A stretch of DNA of 64,000 nt from assembly GCA_013359255.1 (NCBI GenBank), contig JABWCF010000004.1, positions 97,407-161,406 of the forward strand, in the 5' to 3' direction. This document shows, piece by piece, positions 18,045 to 26,871 of this stretch (position 1 is the first letter of the stretch; each line of letters opens with the position of its first letter). Both the position numbers and the translations under genes were made by a program. This DNA is from Flavobacteriales bacterium (GTDB lineage: Bacteria > Bacteroidota > Bacteroidia > Flavobacteriales_E > Vicingaceae). The notes beneath the pieces were generated by a model. That model did not search any database. It saw only the letters and a list, made by a program, of their open reading frames with translations, and was not told the origin of the DNA.

Positions 18045-18483
18045 AGTCCTGTTTTACCCATTACTTTATTTTGCTTCTTTTTTCGTTTTATTATCTTGCA
18101 ATAGTCATAAAACAGAAGAAAATTGTAGTTCAACACCCATTATTAACCCAAACGGAGATAGTGAATTAGCTTTATTAATGAGGGCCTTGTATAATGCTGC
18201 CGACTCTATTAAAACACAAACTGCACAAAACCGCCCGGTTGATTTAGAAAAATTAAAAGCACTATTAACAAATTTAAAAACGGCCACTCCTACCGACCCC
18301 AATGTTCACGGAGAAGTATTTAACGGCTTTGCCGAGAAAATGAGTTTGCAAATAAATAACCTAAAAGCCGACAGCAGTTTTGTAGTTACCTTTAATAACT
18401 TAGTAAATTCTTGTGTGGATTGCCATAACGAGTTTTGTCCGGGACCTATTAAAAAGATAAATAAATTAAGAGTTTCTGAATAA
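18037..18483 (+). CDS. Small lipoprotein with one c-type heme motif
   Basis: A 148-residue product starting at TTG 18037, inside the end of the DUF4920 gene. The signal ends in lipobox VLLSC (C21). Near the C-terminus CVDCH (C126, C129, H130) is a single covalent heme-binding motif, followed by NEFCPGP. The preceding 90 residues are helical, resembling a cytochrome c'-like four-helix bundle in which the heme motif is C-terminal. The protein is expected to be membrane-anchored and to face the periplasm. The 8-base overlap with DUF4920 implies translational coupling and a possible shared redox role. No partner oxidase or reductase lies nearby. Confidence 0.72.
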   Translation: MNKVLFYPLLYFASFFVLLSCNSHKTEENCSSTPIINPNGDSELALLMRALYNAADSIKTQTAQNRPVDLEKLKALLTNLKTATPTDPNVHGEVFNGFAEKMSLQINNLKADSSFVVTFNNLVNSCVDCHNEFCPGPIKKINKLRVSE

Positions 18484-18493
18484 TTGATAAGAC

Positions 18494-20365
18494 TTAATAT
18501 TCATCAAGTTTTTCGTAAACAGAATTTTTGCTCTTAAACTCCGGTACTATTTTTTTCATCTTACCTACAATATCCATATTGTTTTGTTGATTGAATAACG
18601 CAATCAAATCCTCTATTTCTTTTGAGATTTCTTCAAAAGAATAAGACTGCACTTTTCCTATCATTATTTGCGGGTGATGGGTGGGTATTGTATTTTCTTT
18701 ATCGGTTAATAACTCTTCGTAAAGTTTTTCGCCAGGTCGTAGACCTGTATAAACAATTTGAATATCCTTTCCCAGTGTTAATCCCGAAATGCGAATCATT
18801 TTTTTTGCTAAATCAATAATTTTGACCGAATGTCCCATATCAAAAACAAAAATTTCTCCTCCCCTACCCATCGCTCCTGCTTCCAGAACTAGTTGGCAGG
18901 CTTCGGGAATCGTCATAAAAAAACGGGTTACCTCAGGGTGTGTAACTGTAATGGGCCCTCCATGTTCTATCTGTTTTTTAAATAAAGGAATTACCGAACC
19001 ATTAGACCCCAACACGTTTCCGAAGCGAGTAGTAATAAAATTGGTAGCCGATTTTTCGTTTAATGATTGTGTATATATCTCTGCTATTCTTTTCGATGCC
19101 CCCATTACGTTTGTTGGATTTACTGCTTTATCTGTAGAAATCATTACAAAAGTTTCTACTCCGTATTTGCTTGCTAAATCGGCTGTATTTTTTGTGCCCA
19201 ATACATTGGTAATAATAGATTCTGATGGATTATTTTCCATTAGTGGCACGTGCTTGTATGCAGCCGCATGAAAAACGACTTTGGGGCAAAAGGTTTTAAA
19301 AACATTTTCTAATCGGGCATAATTTCGAACATCACCAATAATGGTTTCACAAATTTTGTTAAGTCCTTTTTCTTGCAGTTCAAATTCTAGTTCATACAAA
19401 GCCGATTCAGCTTGGTCTAGCATCAGAATTTTTTTTGGATTATAATGAGCTACTTGCCTTACTATTTCACTACCAATAGAACCAGCCGCACCTGTAATTA
19501 AAATCACCTTGTTTTGAAGTTGTTGTTTTATTTTATTTTCATCAAGTTTAATGGGCTCTCTGCCCAATAAATCTTCTATTCTTACTTTTTTTATTTGTTT
19601 AAAGCTAAGTTCTCCGTTTATCCACTTGGTAACCGGAGGCACATTTAACACTTTGGTATTGTAGTGTAAACACAAGTCGGTAATTTCTGCTATTTTAGAT
19701 TTATTTAGCCTCTGAACAGATATAATAATATGGGCAATACTTTCTTTTTGCAGAATAGATTCTAATTTGGAAGAGTGTTCGATACGTATGCCTTCTAATT
19801 TTTTTCCCACCTTTTTTTCATCATCATCAATAAAGGCAAGCACTTTATACTTAGAGCCGGCATCTCGGTCTAGAGTTCGCTTCGCAATAAGTCCTGATTC
19901 CCCTGCACCATATATTAAAACATATTGTTTTTCTCGTGAGGGGTTTTTAAGTTCAAAGTATAATATTTTTACTAAAATTCTAAAGGCAATTAAACCAAAG
20001 GTACTCGCCATAAACTCTATTACAATAATAGAAAACGGGATAATATATCTTTCATTCCAACTATTATAGCTGATTAAATTAGCTATAACAAACAGCATAC
20101 TGCCAGCAGTAATGGTTAAAAAAATTCTTTCAGCATCTTTTGTGCTCGTGTATCTTATTATGCCTGCATAGGTACGTGCTATTAAAAAAGTAAGAGCACG
20201 CACCCCAATAACAATGGGAAAAACAATAGAAAATGTTTTATACTCTACTTCGGGAATTGAAAAATTAAACCTTAGTAAATAGGCTAATACAAGAGTAAAT
20301 AAACAGATAAAAATATCTATGAAATAGATTATCCAACGGGGAGTATTACCAACGGGAAAAAACAT
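18494..20365 (-). CDS. CapD/FlaA1-like nucleoside-diphosphate-sugar dehydratase/epimerase, membrane-bound
   Basis: 623 residues. Four N-terminal transmembrane helices (about 10-135) are followed by a Rossmann-like domain with GAGESG at 153-158 and a C-terminal extended SDR domain with TGAAGSIG at 291-298 and STDKAVNPTNVMGASK at 410-425. This is the architecture of WbpM/PglF/CapD UDP-GlcNAc 4,6-dehydratases, in which Asp and Lys of TDK replace the usual Tyr-based catalysis. It makes 4-keto-6-deoxy UDP-sugars for surface polysaccharide or protein glycosylation at the inner membrane. It stands alone on the minus strand and is divergent from gcvT. The exact sugar product cannot be told from sequence. 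Confidence 0.87.
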   Translation of the reverse strand: MFFPVGNTPRWIIYFIDIFICLFTLVLAYLLRFNFSIPEVEYKTFSIVFPIVIGVRALTFLIARTYAGIIRYTSTKDAERIFLTITAGSMLFVIANLISYNSWNERYIIPFSIIVIEFMASTFGLIAFRILVKILYFELKNPSREKQYVLIYGAGESGLIAKRTLDRDAGSKYKVLAFIDDDEKKVGKKLEGIRIEHSSKLESILQKESIAHIIISVQRLNKSKIAEITDLCLHYNTKVLNVPPVTKWINGELSFKQIKKVRIEDLLGREPIKLDENKIKQQLQNKVILITGAAGSIGSEIVRQVAHYNPKKILMLDQAESALYELEFELQEKGLNKICETIIGDVRNYARLENVFKTFCPKVVFHAAAYKHVPLMENNPSESIITNVLGTKNTADLASKYGVETFVMISTDKAVNPTNVMGASKRIAEIYTQSLNEKSATNFITTRFGNVLGSNGSVIPLFKKQIEHGGPITVTHPEVTRFFMTIPEACQLVLEAGAMGRGGEIFVFDMGHSVKIIDLAKKMIRISGLTLGKDIQIVYTGLRPGEKLYEELLTDKENTIPTHHPQIMIGKVQSYSFEEISKEIEDLIALFNQQNNMDIVGKMKKIVPEFKSKNSVYEKLDEY

Positions 20366-20378
20366 ATTACAGTTTACG

Positions 20379-20386
20379 CAAATATA
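20379..20386 (-). promoter_or_regulatory. -7 promoter element TATATTTG for the CapD-like gene
   Basis: Perfect TAnnTTTG on the minus strand, 13 bases upstream of ATG 20365. Confidence 0.55.
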
Positions 20387-20505
20387 GAATTTTACCTTAG
20401 TTTACAGTAGTATTATCTGAATTTAGTTGACAAGACTTATAACCAAATCTTCTCAGTAGCTTTCTATTTCAAATAAAAACTTCTTTGCAGTTTTACTTCT
20501 TTTGA

Positions 20506-20513
20506 TACCTTTG
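20506..20513 (+). promoter_or_regulatory. gcvT promoter (TACCTTTG, with TTTG at 20484)
   Basis: Perfect TAnnTTTG with TTTG at 20484-20487, spacer 18 bases; start codon 25 bases downstream. Confidence 0.68.
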
Positions 20514-20538
20514 TTGGCTCATTTAAATCCAAACCAAC

Positions 20539-21624
20539 ATGAAAGATATTGCCTTAAAAAACAAACATATTGCCTTGGGAGCGAAAATGCTTCCCTTTGC
20601 CGGTTATAATATGCCCATTCAATACTCAGGAGTAACAGACGAACACCTAACCGTAAGAAACGGAGTAGGCGTTTTTGATGTTTCTCATATGGGCGAATTT
20701 CTAATTAAAGGCGAGAAAGCCCTCGATTTAATTCAGTATGTTACCAGCAACGATGCATCAAAATTAATAGATGGAAAAATTCAGTATTCTTGTTTACCCA
20801 ACGGGAAAGGCGGAATTATTGATGATTTATTGGTATATCGATACAAAGCAGACGAATACTATTTAGTGGTAAATGCTTCGAATATAGAAAAAGACTGGAA
20901 TTGGATTTCTAAAAACAACACCTTTGGAGCAGAAATGCAGAATCTATCTGACCAGCTTAGTTTATTGGCGGTACAAGGGCCAAAAGCCATAAACACATTG
21001 CAAAAACTTACCGATGTAAATCTTTCAGAAATTGAATATTACAGTTTTAAAGTAGGCCGATTTGCAGGAGTAGACGGAGTTATTTTATCAAGCACCGGCT
21101 ACACGGGAGCCGGAGGGTTCGAAATTTATTTCGAAAATGCCGTTGCAGAAAAAATGTGGAACGCTGTATTTGAAGCCGGAAAAGAATTTAACATCAAACC
21201 CATTGGTTTAGGTGCACGAGATACCCTTCGCTTGGAAATGGGATTTTGCTTGTACGGAAATGATATTGACGATACTACATCTCCTATTGAAGCAGGGCTA
21301 GGTTGGATAACTAAGTTTACTAAAAATTTTATCGACTCGGAGTATCTGAAAAAACAAAAAGAAAACGGAGTTTCAAAAAAATTAGTTGGCTTTATTATGA
21401 CGGAAAAAGGCGGTATTCCTCGCCATGACCATAACATTACGGATGCCAGTGGAAATTATATAGGTAAAGTTACCTCCGGCACCATGTCGCCTAGCTTAAA
21501 AGAAGCTATTGGAATGGGTTATGTTCCTAGTAATCTTTCAAAACCGGATTCTGAAATTTATATCGAAATACGCGAAAAAAAATTGAAAGCCAAAGTCGTA
21601 AGACTTCCCTTTCTTTCAAAATAA
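20539..21624 (+). CDS. gcvT: Glycine cleavage system aminomethyltransferase (T protein)
   Basis: Transfers the aminomethyl carbon from the lipoyl H protein to tetrahydrofolate, releasing ammonia, in the cytoplasmic glycine cleavage complex. The 361-residue length is standard. Family landmarks visible are [76 protein letters not shown] and the C-terminal [11 protein letters not shown]. It begins at ATG 20539 after a well-formed promoter. comB follows 3 bases after the stop, so the two are co-transcribed. gcvH and gcvP are not in this window, as is common for unlinked gcv genes in Bacteroidota. Confidence 0.95.
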   Translation: MKDIALKNKHIALGAKMLPFAGYNMPIQYSGVTDEHLTVRNGVGVFDVSHMGEFLIKGEKALDLIQYVTSNDASKLIDGKIQYSCLPNGKGGIIDDLLVYRYKADEYYLVVNASNIEKDWNWISKNNTFGAEMQNLSDQLSLLAVQGPKAINTLQKLTDVNLSEIEYYSFKVGRFAGVDGVILSSTGYTGAGGFEIYFENAVAEKMWNAVFEAGKEFNIKPIGLGARDTLRLEMGFCLYGNDIDDTTSPIEAGLGWITKFTKNFIDSEYLKKQKENGVSKKLVGFIMTEKGGIPRHDHNITDASGNYIGKVTSGTMSPSLKEAIGMGYVPSNLSKPDSEIYIEIREKKLKAKVVRLPFLSK

Positions 21625-21627
21625 AAT

Positions 21628-22347
21628 ATGCGAAAAATTGAAGTAGGATTTTCTCCTGTATTTTTTAATGTTTACGATAGCCCAAATGATAGCATCGTAG
21701 TTATTATAGATGTGTTGCGTGCTACAACTGCCATTTGTACAGCCTTTAAATTTGGAGTAAAAGAAATTATTCCGGTAGCCACCATAGAAGAAGCTCTCTC
21801 GTATAAGCAAAAAGGTTATTTAGTAGGGGCCGAAAGAAACGGTTTAAAATTGGATGGTTTTGATTTTGGAAACTCTCCCTACCATTACATGGGAAGTAAT
21901 ATAAAAGACCAAACCATTGTTTTAACCACCACCAACGGAACTCAAGCCATAGAAACTGCTAAAAATGCCTACAAAGTTGTTATAGGAGCATTTACTAATT
22001 TATCGGCACTTTGTAATTGGCTTGCCAAACAAGATAAGAGTGTATTGCTTTTGTGCTCCGGATGGAAAAATAAATTAAACTTGGAAGACTCCCTATTTGC
22101 TGGTGCAGTAGTAAACGAAATAACCAAACTGAGCGAATACGATGAGATATCCGACTCGGCTCTATGTGCCAAATACCTTTACAATATGGCCAAAGAAGAT
22201 CCTGATCGTTTTTTACATCATTCATCGCACAGAAGACGGTTGGCAAAACTTAATTTAAAACAAGATATTAAATACAGCTTAACATTAGACCTTACCGATA
22301 TTATACCTATTCTTATTGATAACAAATTGGTAAAAATGAAAATCTGA
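21628..22347 (+). CDS. comB: 2-phosphosulfolactate phosphatase family protein (ComB-like)
   Basis: A 239-residue member of the ComB family, Mg2+-dependent phosphatases that hydrolyse 2-phosphosulfolactate to sulfolactate. Visible landmarks are VVIIDVLRATTAICTAF near the N-terminus, the LTTTNGTQAIE motif, SGWKNKLNLEDSLFAG and the C-terminal RLAKLNLKQDIKY. The family was first defined in coenzyme M biosynthesis, but homologues occur in many bacteria that lack coenzyme M. It lies 3 bases after gcvT. In Bacteroidota a plausible alternative role is in the sulfonate chemistry that feeds cysteate-derived sulfonolipids, which is inference. The enzyme call is firm; the pathway is open. Confidence 0.85.
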   Translation: MRKIEVGFSPVFFNVYDSPNDSIVVIIDVLRATTAICTAFKFGVKEIIPVATIEEALSYKQKGYLVGAERNGLKLDGFDFGNSPYHYMGSNIKDQTIVLTTTNGTQAIETAKNAYKVVIGAFTNLSALCNWLAKQDKSVLLLCSGWKNKLNLEDSLFAGAVVNEITKLSEYDEISDSALCAKYLYNMAKEDPDRFLHHSSHRRRLAKLNLKQDIKYSLTLDLTDIIPILIDNKLVKMKI

Positions 22348-22378
22348 TTTTTATGTAAATTGGCTAAAAATTATAGTC

Positions 22379-23371
22379 GTGCGAAAAATTATCTTACTCT
22401 TTACTCTCCTGCTTTTTCTTTCGCTTCTTTTCGATTTCAATAAAACAGCCTATACTTGGGGCTTTTTTGCCCATAAAAAAATTAATCGTATGGCCGTGTT
22501 TACACTGCCTCCAGAAATGATTGGCTTTTACAAAAAAAATATCGAATTTGTTACTGAACATGCGGTTGACCCTGATAAAAGAAGGTATGCAGTAGAAGGA
22601 GAAGCTCAACGGCATTTTATAGACTTAGACCATTATGTAAATAAAAACGAAAATATTTTTGAAGTAATGCCCAAAAAATGGGCAGATGCCGTTTTAAAGT
22701 TTACCGAAGATACACTTCAAACATACGGTATTGTTCCATGGCATATCGATGTAATGGTAAAAAAGTTAACCTATGCATTCAAAGAAAAAAATATAGATAG
22801 GATACTTTCTCTCTCGGCCGATTTAGGGCACTACGTAGGAGACGCCCATGTGCCACTTCATACCACAAAAAATTACAATGGACAGTATACCAACCAACGC
22901 GGCATACACGGTTTTTGGGAATCACGCATTCCTGAATTACTTTCGGAAGACTATGATTATTTTGTAGGAAAGGCCAAATACATTTCTTATCCCCTAGAGT
23001 TATCATGGAAAGCGGTAGAACAAAGTTTCAATGCTAAAGACTCTGTGTTAGAATTAGAAAAAACACTAAACGAAATTTTTCCGAGCGACCAAAAATACTC
23101 TATTGAAGACCGAGGTAGAACTACGATGAAAGTATACTCTAAAGAATATTCTTTAAAATACAACGACATGCTGAATGGGATGGTTGAAAGAAGAATGAGA
23201 GAAACCATTATTGCCATTGGTAGTTTGTGGTACACCGCTTGGGTTAATGCGGGTCAACCTAATTTGAATGAATTGATTGGACTAAAACCCTCTGAAGAAT
23301 TTGAAAAAGAACAAGCCGAATTAGAAAAATTATACCAAAATAGCAAAATTAAGGGTAGAGGCTGCGATTAA
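22379..23371 (+). CDS. Secreted zinc-dependent phospholipase C / S1-P1 nuclease superfamily protein
   Basis: 330 residues from GTG 22379. A strongly hydrophobic signal (residues 3-19) ends just before W27, which must be the mature N-terminus in this superfamily because its amino group binds zinc. The full trinuclear zinc ligand set can be read: W27, H32, D64, H79, H151, D155, H161, H177 and E181 (HYVGDAHVPLH and HGFWE). Glu at the last position is as in phospholipase C, where S1/P1 nucleases have Asp. It probably cleaves phosphodiester or phospholipid substrates outside the inner membrane. It lies 31 bases after comB and may be co-transcribed. The phospholipase-versus-nuclease choice remains open. 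Confidence 0.82.
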   Translation: MRKIILLFTLLLFLSLLFDFNKTAYTWGFFAHKKINRMAVFTLPPEMIGFYKKNIEFVTEHAVDPDKRRYAVEGEAQRHFIDLDHYVNKNENIFEVMPKKWADAVLKFTEDTLQTYGIVPWHIDVMVKKLTYAFKEKNIDRILSLSADLGHYVGDAHVPLHTTKNYNGQYTNQRGIHGFWESRIPELLSEDYDYFVGKAKYISYPLELSWKAVEQSFNAKDSVLELEKTLNEIFPSDQKYSIEDRGRTTMKVYSKEYSLKYNDMLNGMVERRMRETIIAIGSLWYTAWVNAGQPNLNELIGLKPSEEFEKEQAELEKLYQNSKIKGRGCD

Positions 23372-23552
23372 TATAAACATGCTAATAATCAACTAATTAA
23401 ATTTTTCTGCCAAATTTTCACCCTACTTTGTCGTATTTTTTTAAAAATTTAACATTTTATGTTATCTGTTGATTTACAATAAATAAGACTCGTTTTTAAA
23501 AAAATATTTCTTAGCCCCACCATGCTCATAAATAAGAGCAAAAAAATTACCT

Positions 23553-23560
23553 TAAATTTG
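23553..23560 (+). promoter_or_regulatory. -7 promoter element TAAATTTG
   Basis: Perfect TAnnTTTG, 37 bases upstream of ATG 23598, within the AT-rich gap 23372-23597, which otherwise shows nothing recognisable. Confidence 0.5.
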
Positions 23561-23597
23561 GCTGTACATTAGATATAACAACCCTTTTAATAAAACC

Positions 23598-23996
23598 ATG
23601 AATATGAAATTTGAAACTGAAAATACACCAAGTGTAGTTATAAAAAAGAAGAATATTCCTCTACTTCTAGATTATTGTTTAGAAAATAAAATTGAATTTA
23701 CCGTTGTACCCAAACTAACCGCTGATGATTTTGAAATCTCTTTTAATTTAAAAGATTTTAAAATGGCTATTGCTTTAGGAATGTGCCTAAAAGAACTGAA
23801 GTTAGATTTACTAGGCACACAAAATATTACTTCTTTAAATGCCATTAAAGCAACTAAAAATCCGATTGAAATAAAAGCAAACAAAAAAAACAAAGAAGTA
23901 AAAGTTGAAAATATACTCGCTGAGAAAATTCAAGATTCAAAAGAGGCACAACTAATCGAAAACAGTAGCAGCCTGGCTTTCGACTTAGAAAATTAG
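23598..23996 (+). CDS. Unrecognised 132-residue protein
   Basis: Small soluble protein with no signal peptide. The first 80 residues look like a compact alpha/beta domain: VVIKKKNIPLLLDYCLEN, KIEFTVVPKL and MAIALGMCLKELKLDLLG. The last 50 are Lys/Glu/Asn-rich and probably disordered. ATG 23598 and the in-frame ATG 23604 are both possible starts. It has its own promoter and a strong GC-rich terminator 20 bases after the stop, consistent with a genuine single-gene transcript. I do not recognise a family and propose no function. Confidence 0.6.
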   Translation: MNMKFETENTPSVVIKKKNIPLLLDYCLENKIEFTVVPKLTADDFEISFNLKDFKMAIALGMCLKELKLDLLGTQNITSLNAIKATKNPIEIKANKKNKEVKVENILAEKIQDSKEAQLIENSSSLAFDLEN

Positions 23997-24016
23997 CGTG
24001 CTTATTTTGCCATGGA

Positions 24017-24048
24017 AAAACCCCTCCCTTGCAGTGCGGAGGGGTTTT
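24017..24048 (+). terminator. Intrinsic terminator after the 132-residue gene
   Basis: Arms AAAACCCCTCC and GGAGGGGTTTT pair over 11 bases around a 10-base loop, flanked by A and T runs; G+C-rich for this genome. Confidence 0.85.
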
Positions 24049-24137
24049 CTGTTTTAACACACCTCCATTTCTTTTCTTTTTTCCTTCCTTCTTTTTTCTA
24101 AAATGTAATACTGTTGCATTATTCGTTTTAATAAACC

Positions 24138-24145
24138 TACTTTTG
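24138..24145 (+). promoter_or_regulatory. -7 promoter element TACTTTTG (TTG at 24114)
   Basis: Perfect TAnnTTTG, 11 bases before ATG 24157, with a possible TTG -33 element at 24114-24116 (spacer 21). Confidence 0.55.
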
Positions 24146-24156
24146 TAATTATCAAA

Positions 24157-24900
24157 ATGAGCTCTACAAACAAAATAGACTGGTGTAGTGGTTGGTTTAA
24201 TACAGATTATTACCACCTATTGTATGCACACCGAAATAGTGATGAGGCAGAATTATTTATTAAAAATCTAATTTCAAATTTGAGAATACCCGAAGGGGCA
24301 AAAGTATTGGATATAGCCTGCGGCAAAGGTAGGCATGCCTGCACTCTATTTAAATACAATCTTAAAGTTTGGGGAATTGATATTGCTCCCAATAACATTG
24401 CGGAAGCAAAAAACAACTCTCATCCGGCTATAATCTTTGAGGTATTTGATATGCGAAATGTTTACAAAAAAGAATATTTCGACTACGCATTTAATCTGTT
24501 TACCAGTTTTGGCTATTTTGAAAATGAACAAGAAAATGATGCGACCATTAAATCTATTTCAGAAAACCTTAAGAAACACGGCCTGCTTATTCTCGATTTT
24601 TTTAATACCAACTTTGTAAAGGAAACGATAAAAGAAAAAGAGCAAATTATAATAAACAAAGTTGAATTTAATATTACACGCAAAATATCTAAAAACAGGG
24701 TTGTTAAAAAAATCCAGATAAACGACCATGGCCAACAGTATTTATTCGAAGAAAATGTGAGGCTCTATACCTTAGATGAACTAACTACTCTCCTAAAAAA
24801 ATTCGGGCTATCAGTAATAAAAACATTTGGCGATTACCATCTGAATTCTCTCAACGAAACAAATTCTCCGAGAGTTATATTGGTTGCTCAAAAAATATAA
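24157..24900 (+). CDS. Class I SAM-dependent methyltransferase
   Basis: 247 residues with the SAM-binding motif I KVLDIACGKGRHA (about 44-57), motif II-like GIDIAPNNIAEA and FEVFDMRN, then YFDYAFNLFTSFGYF. The conserved N-terminal segment WFNTDYYHLLYAHR resembles a widespread Bacteroidota methyltransferase group of unknown substrate that includes a LILDFFN motif after the SAM core. It is cytoplasmic and carries no membrane segment. It is the first gene of a two-gene unit, and the ZIP transporter gene begins 1 base after its stop. The acceptor molecule is unknown, and the pairing with a metal transporter does not reveal it. Confidence 0.8.
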   Translation: MSSTNKIDWCSGWFNTDYYHLLYAHRNSDEAELFIKNLISNLRIPEGAKVLDIACGKGRHACTLFKYNLKVWGIDIAPNNIAEAKNNSHPAIIFEVFDMRNVYKKEYFDYAFNLFTSFGYFENEQENDATIKSISENLKKHGLLILDFFNTNFVKETIKEKEQIIINKVEFNITRKISKNRVVKKIQINDHGQQYLFEENVRLYTLDELTTLLKKFGLSVIKTFGDYHLNSLNETNSPRVILVAQKI

Positions 24901-24901
24901 A

Positions 24902-25648
24902 ATGAACGAAGAACTGCTAAATTACATCATTCTCTTTTCAACCCCTGTAATAGTGGGTGCTGCTGTATTTTTGCTAAAATTAAATATTAGCAAAAATTTA
25001 AAACTGTTACTATCCTTTAGCGGAGCATTTTTATTTACTATATGTATCTTACACCTTATACCCGAACTTTATTTTAACTGGAACAAAACCATTGGATTTT
25101 TTATAATGGGTGGATTTTTTCTGCAATTAATTTTAGAGAATTTTTCAAAAGGCATTGAACACGGACATGCCCATACACATACTCACTTAGGCATTTTCCC
25201 CTTTTCTGTTTTTTTTAGTTTACTTATTCATTCTTTTGTAGAAGGTATGGCTCTTATAGAAGTACATCATGCCTCGGAGGTAAACCACTCACACTCTTAT
25301 AATATGCCTCTATTAATAGGCATCTCTATACACAATATACCAGTTACCATGGTTCTTTTAGGACTTATGTTTCGCCAACAAATTAAATTGAGAACGCAAC
25401 TTTATTCACTACTCATCTTTGCTTTAAGTGCTCCTATTGGTTTATTTTTTGCTAACCATTTCAACGAAAAAATTTTTTCTACAGGTTTAAACTTTAATTT
25501 TTTATTAGCCATATCGGTCGGTATTTTTTTGCACATTTCCACTACTATTCTTTTTGAAACCAGCGAGCAACATCACCACTATAATTACAAAAAAATGGCG
25601 GCTATTATTATTGGAGTGTTTATTGCCGGTTTAACACTATTATTATAA
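24902..25648 (+). CDS. ZIP family divalent metal transporter
   Basis: A 248-residue membrane protein of the ZIP family, which imports Zn2+ or other divalent metals down a gradient. Landmarks are a His-rich loop (EHGHAHTHTH) between helices 3 and 4, the helix 4 motif HSFVEGMAL with metal-ligand His and Glu, and the helix 5 motif HNIPVTMVL. About seven to eight hydrophobic helices are visible. I chose ATG 24902 rather than an upstream TTG at 24884, because the upstream codons lie inside the methyltransferase gene and are not family-like. Metal specificity cannot be assigned. Confidence 0.85.
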   Translation: MNEELLNYIILFSTPVIVGAAVFLLKLNISKNLKLLLSFSGAFLFTICILHLIPELYFNWNKTIGFFIMGGFFLQLILENFSKGIEHGHAHTHTHLGIFPFSVFFSLLIHSFVEGMALIEVHHASEVNHSHSYNMPLLIGISIHNIPVTMVLLGLMFRQQIKLRTQLYSLLIFALSAPIGLFFANHFNEKIFSTGLNFNFLLAISVGIFLHISTTILFETSEQHHHYNYKKMAAIIIGVFIAGLTLLL

Positions 25649-25737
25649 TTGCATATTTCTTTAAACAAATACCCAACATGGGTGTTTTACCATTAACTTA
25701 GCAAACAACAAATTTATAACTATTAAACTTTACAATT

Positions 25738-26370
25738 ATGGCAGTACTTGTCGGGAAAAAAGCTCCCCTATTTAAAGCAAAAGCAGTAATAAACGGTGAA
25801 GAAATTGTAGCCGATTATTCCTTAGAACAATTTCTTGGAAAAAAACATGTAATCCTTTTCTTTTATCCTAAAGATTTTACCTTCGTTTGTCCTACAGAAT
25901 TACACGCCTTTCAGGCACGGTTAAAAGAGTTTGAACAACGCAATGTGGCTGTTGTAGCGGTGTCAACAGATACCGAACAATCACATTGGGGTTGGCTTCA
26001 ACTATCAAAAGACCATGGAGGCATTCAAGGCGTTACTTATCCCATTGTTGCCGATACCAATAAAACCATTTCTCATAACTACGATGTACTGGCAGGAGAA
26101 TGGGATTATAATGACGAAGGCGAGATGACGGCTCGTGGAGAATTAGTAGCTTACCGCGGCTTATTTTTAATTGATAAAAACGGAGTCGTTCGTCATCAGC
26201 TGGTTAACGATTTGCCTCTAGGAAGAAGCGTTGATGAAGCAATACGCATTATAGATGCTCTTCAATTTTTGGAAGAAAAAGGTGAAGTTTGCCCCGCTAA
26301 CTGGAAAAAAGGAGAAGAAGGACTAAAGGCTACCCACACCGGAGTGGCTGATTATCTTGCAAAACATTAA
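25738..26370 (+). CDS. Typical 2-Cys peroxiredoxin (AhpC/TSA family)
   Basis: 210 residues. The peroxidatic cysteine C51 lies in DFTFVCPTELHAF and the resolving cysteine C185 in GEVCPANWKKG, so this is a typical 2-Cys enzyme that reduces hydrogen peroxide and alkyl hydroperoxides, with thioredoxin-type recycling. The active-site Pro, Thr and Arg context (FYPKDFTFVCPTE, RGLFLIDKNG) is intact. It starts at ATG 25738 with no convincing TAnnTTTG nearby (TAACTTAG at 25694 is one base off), so it may use another promoter. A bidirectional hairpin follows. Confidence 0.93.
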   Translation: MAVLVGKKAPLFKAKAVINGEEIVADYSLEQFLGKKHVILFFYPKDFTFVCPTELHAFQARLKEFEQRNVAVVAVSTDTEQSHWGWLQLSKDHGGIQGVTYPIVADTNKTISHNYDVLAGEWDYNDEGEMTARGELVAYRGLFLIDKNGVVRHQLVNDLPLGRSVDEAIRIIDALQFLEEKGEVCPANWKKGEEGLKATHTGVADYLAKH

Positions 26371-26385
26371 CTAATTTCAATTTAT

Positions 26386-26414
26386 AAAAAAAGGGGCTTG
26401 TGGCCCCTTTTTTT
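26386..26414. terminator. Bidirectional terminator between the peroxiredoxin and DUF4293 genes
   Basis: A-run, GGGGC stem/GCCCC, T-run lying between convergent genes. It covers the last bases of the DUF4293 stop codon region. Confidence 0.82.
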
Positions 26415-26871
26415 ATCTCAAACGGTTAGCCGCCCTTACTAACATTTCATCTTTTCTTATATACCTTAATGCAATATAAATGAATATGGCATTAATAATA
26501 GGAATAAACAAGCCATAAGAATAATTTACACTCTCAACACCCAATTTAGAAGAATATGCCTCTGCATAAAAAAAAACAGATGCGATAATTCCTGTATTTA
26601 AAAGAATAGCCAGCCCACAGAATTTCATTTGAATATTTCTTTTTTTGTATAAAAAAATAATACCCAAAAGAACAAGCACCAACAGAGTATTTAGAATACT
26701 ATTCCCGTATGGAAAAAAAAGAAAATCGTTTTCTACCCCATCTGTTTTTAAAAAACACAACTTATATATGTAATTAGCTTTAGCAGTCATTTCTGCTAAA
26801 GGTAAAAAATACAGCACTACAGCCAAAATAAGTGCCGCTACTAAAAACAAGGTTTGTTTACGCTGAATCAT
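26413..26871 (-). CDS. DUF4293 family inner-membrane protein
   Basis: A 152-residue protein with four transmembrane helices. The conserved start MIQRKQTLFLV and the end VRAANRLR are hallmarks of DUF4293, a Bacteroidota-specific family of unknown function. A short polar loop of about 25 residues separates helices 1 and 2. The start codon immediately follows the stop of the O-antigen ligase family gene, so the two are co-transcribed and possibly coupled. No function can be assigned. Confidence 0.85.
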   Translation of the reverse strand: MIQRKQTLFLVAALILAVVLYFLPLAEMTAKANYIYKLCFLKTDGVENDFLFFPYGNSILNTLLVLVLLGIIFLYKKRNIQMKFCGLAILLNTGIIASVFFYAEAYSSKLGVESVNYSYGLFIPIINAIFIYIALRYIRKDEMLVRAANRLR

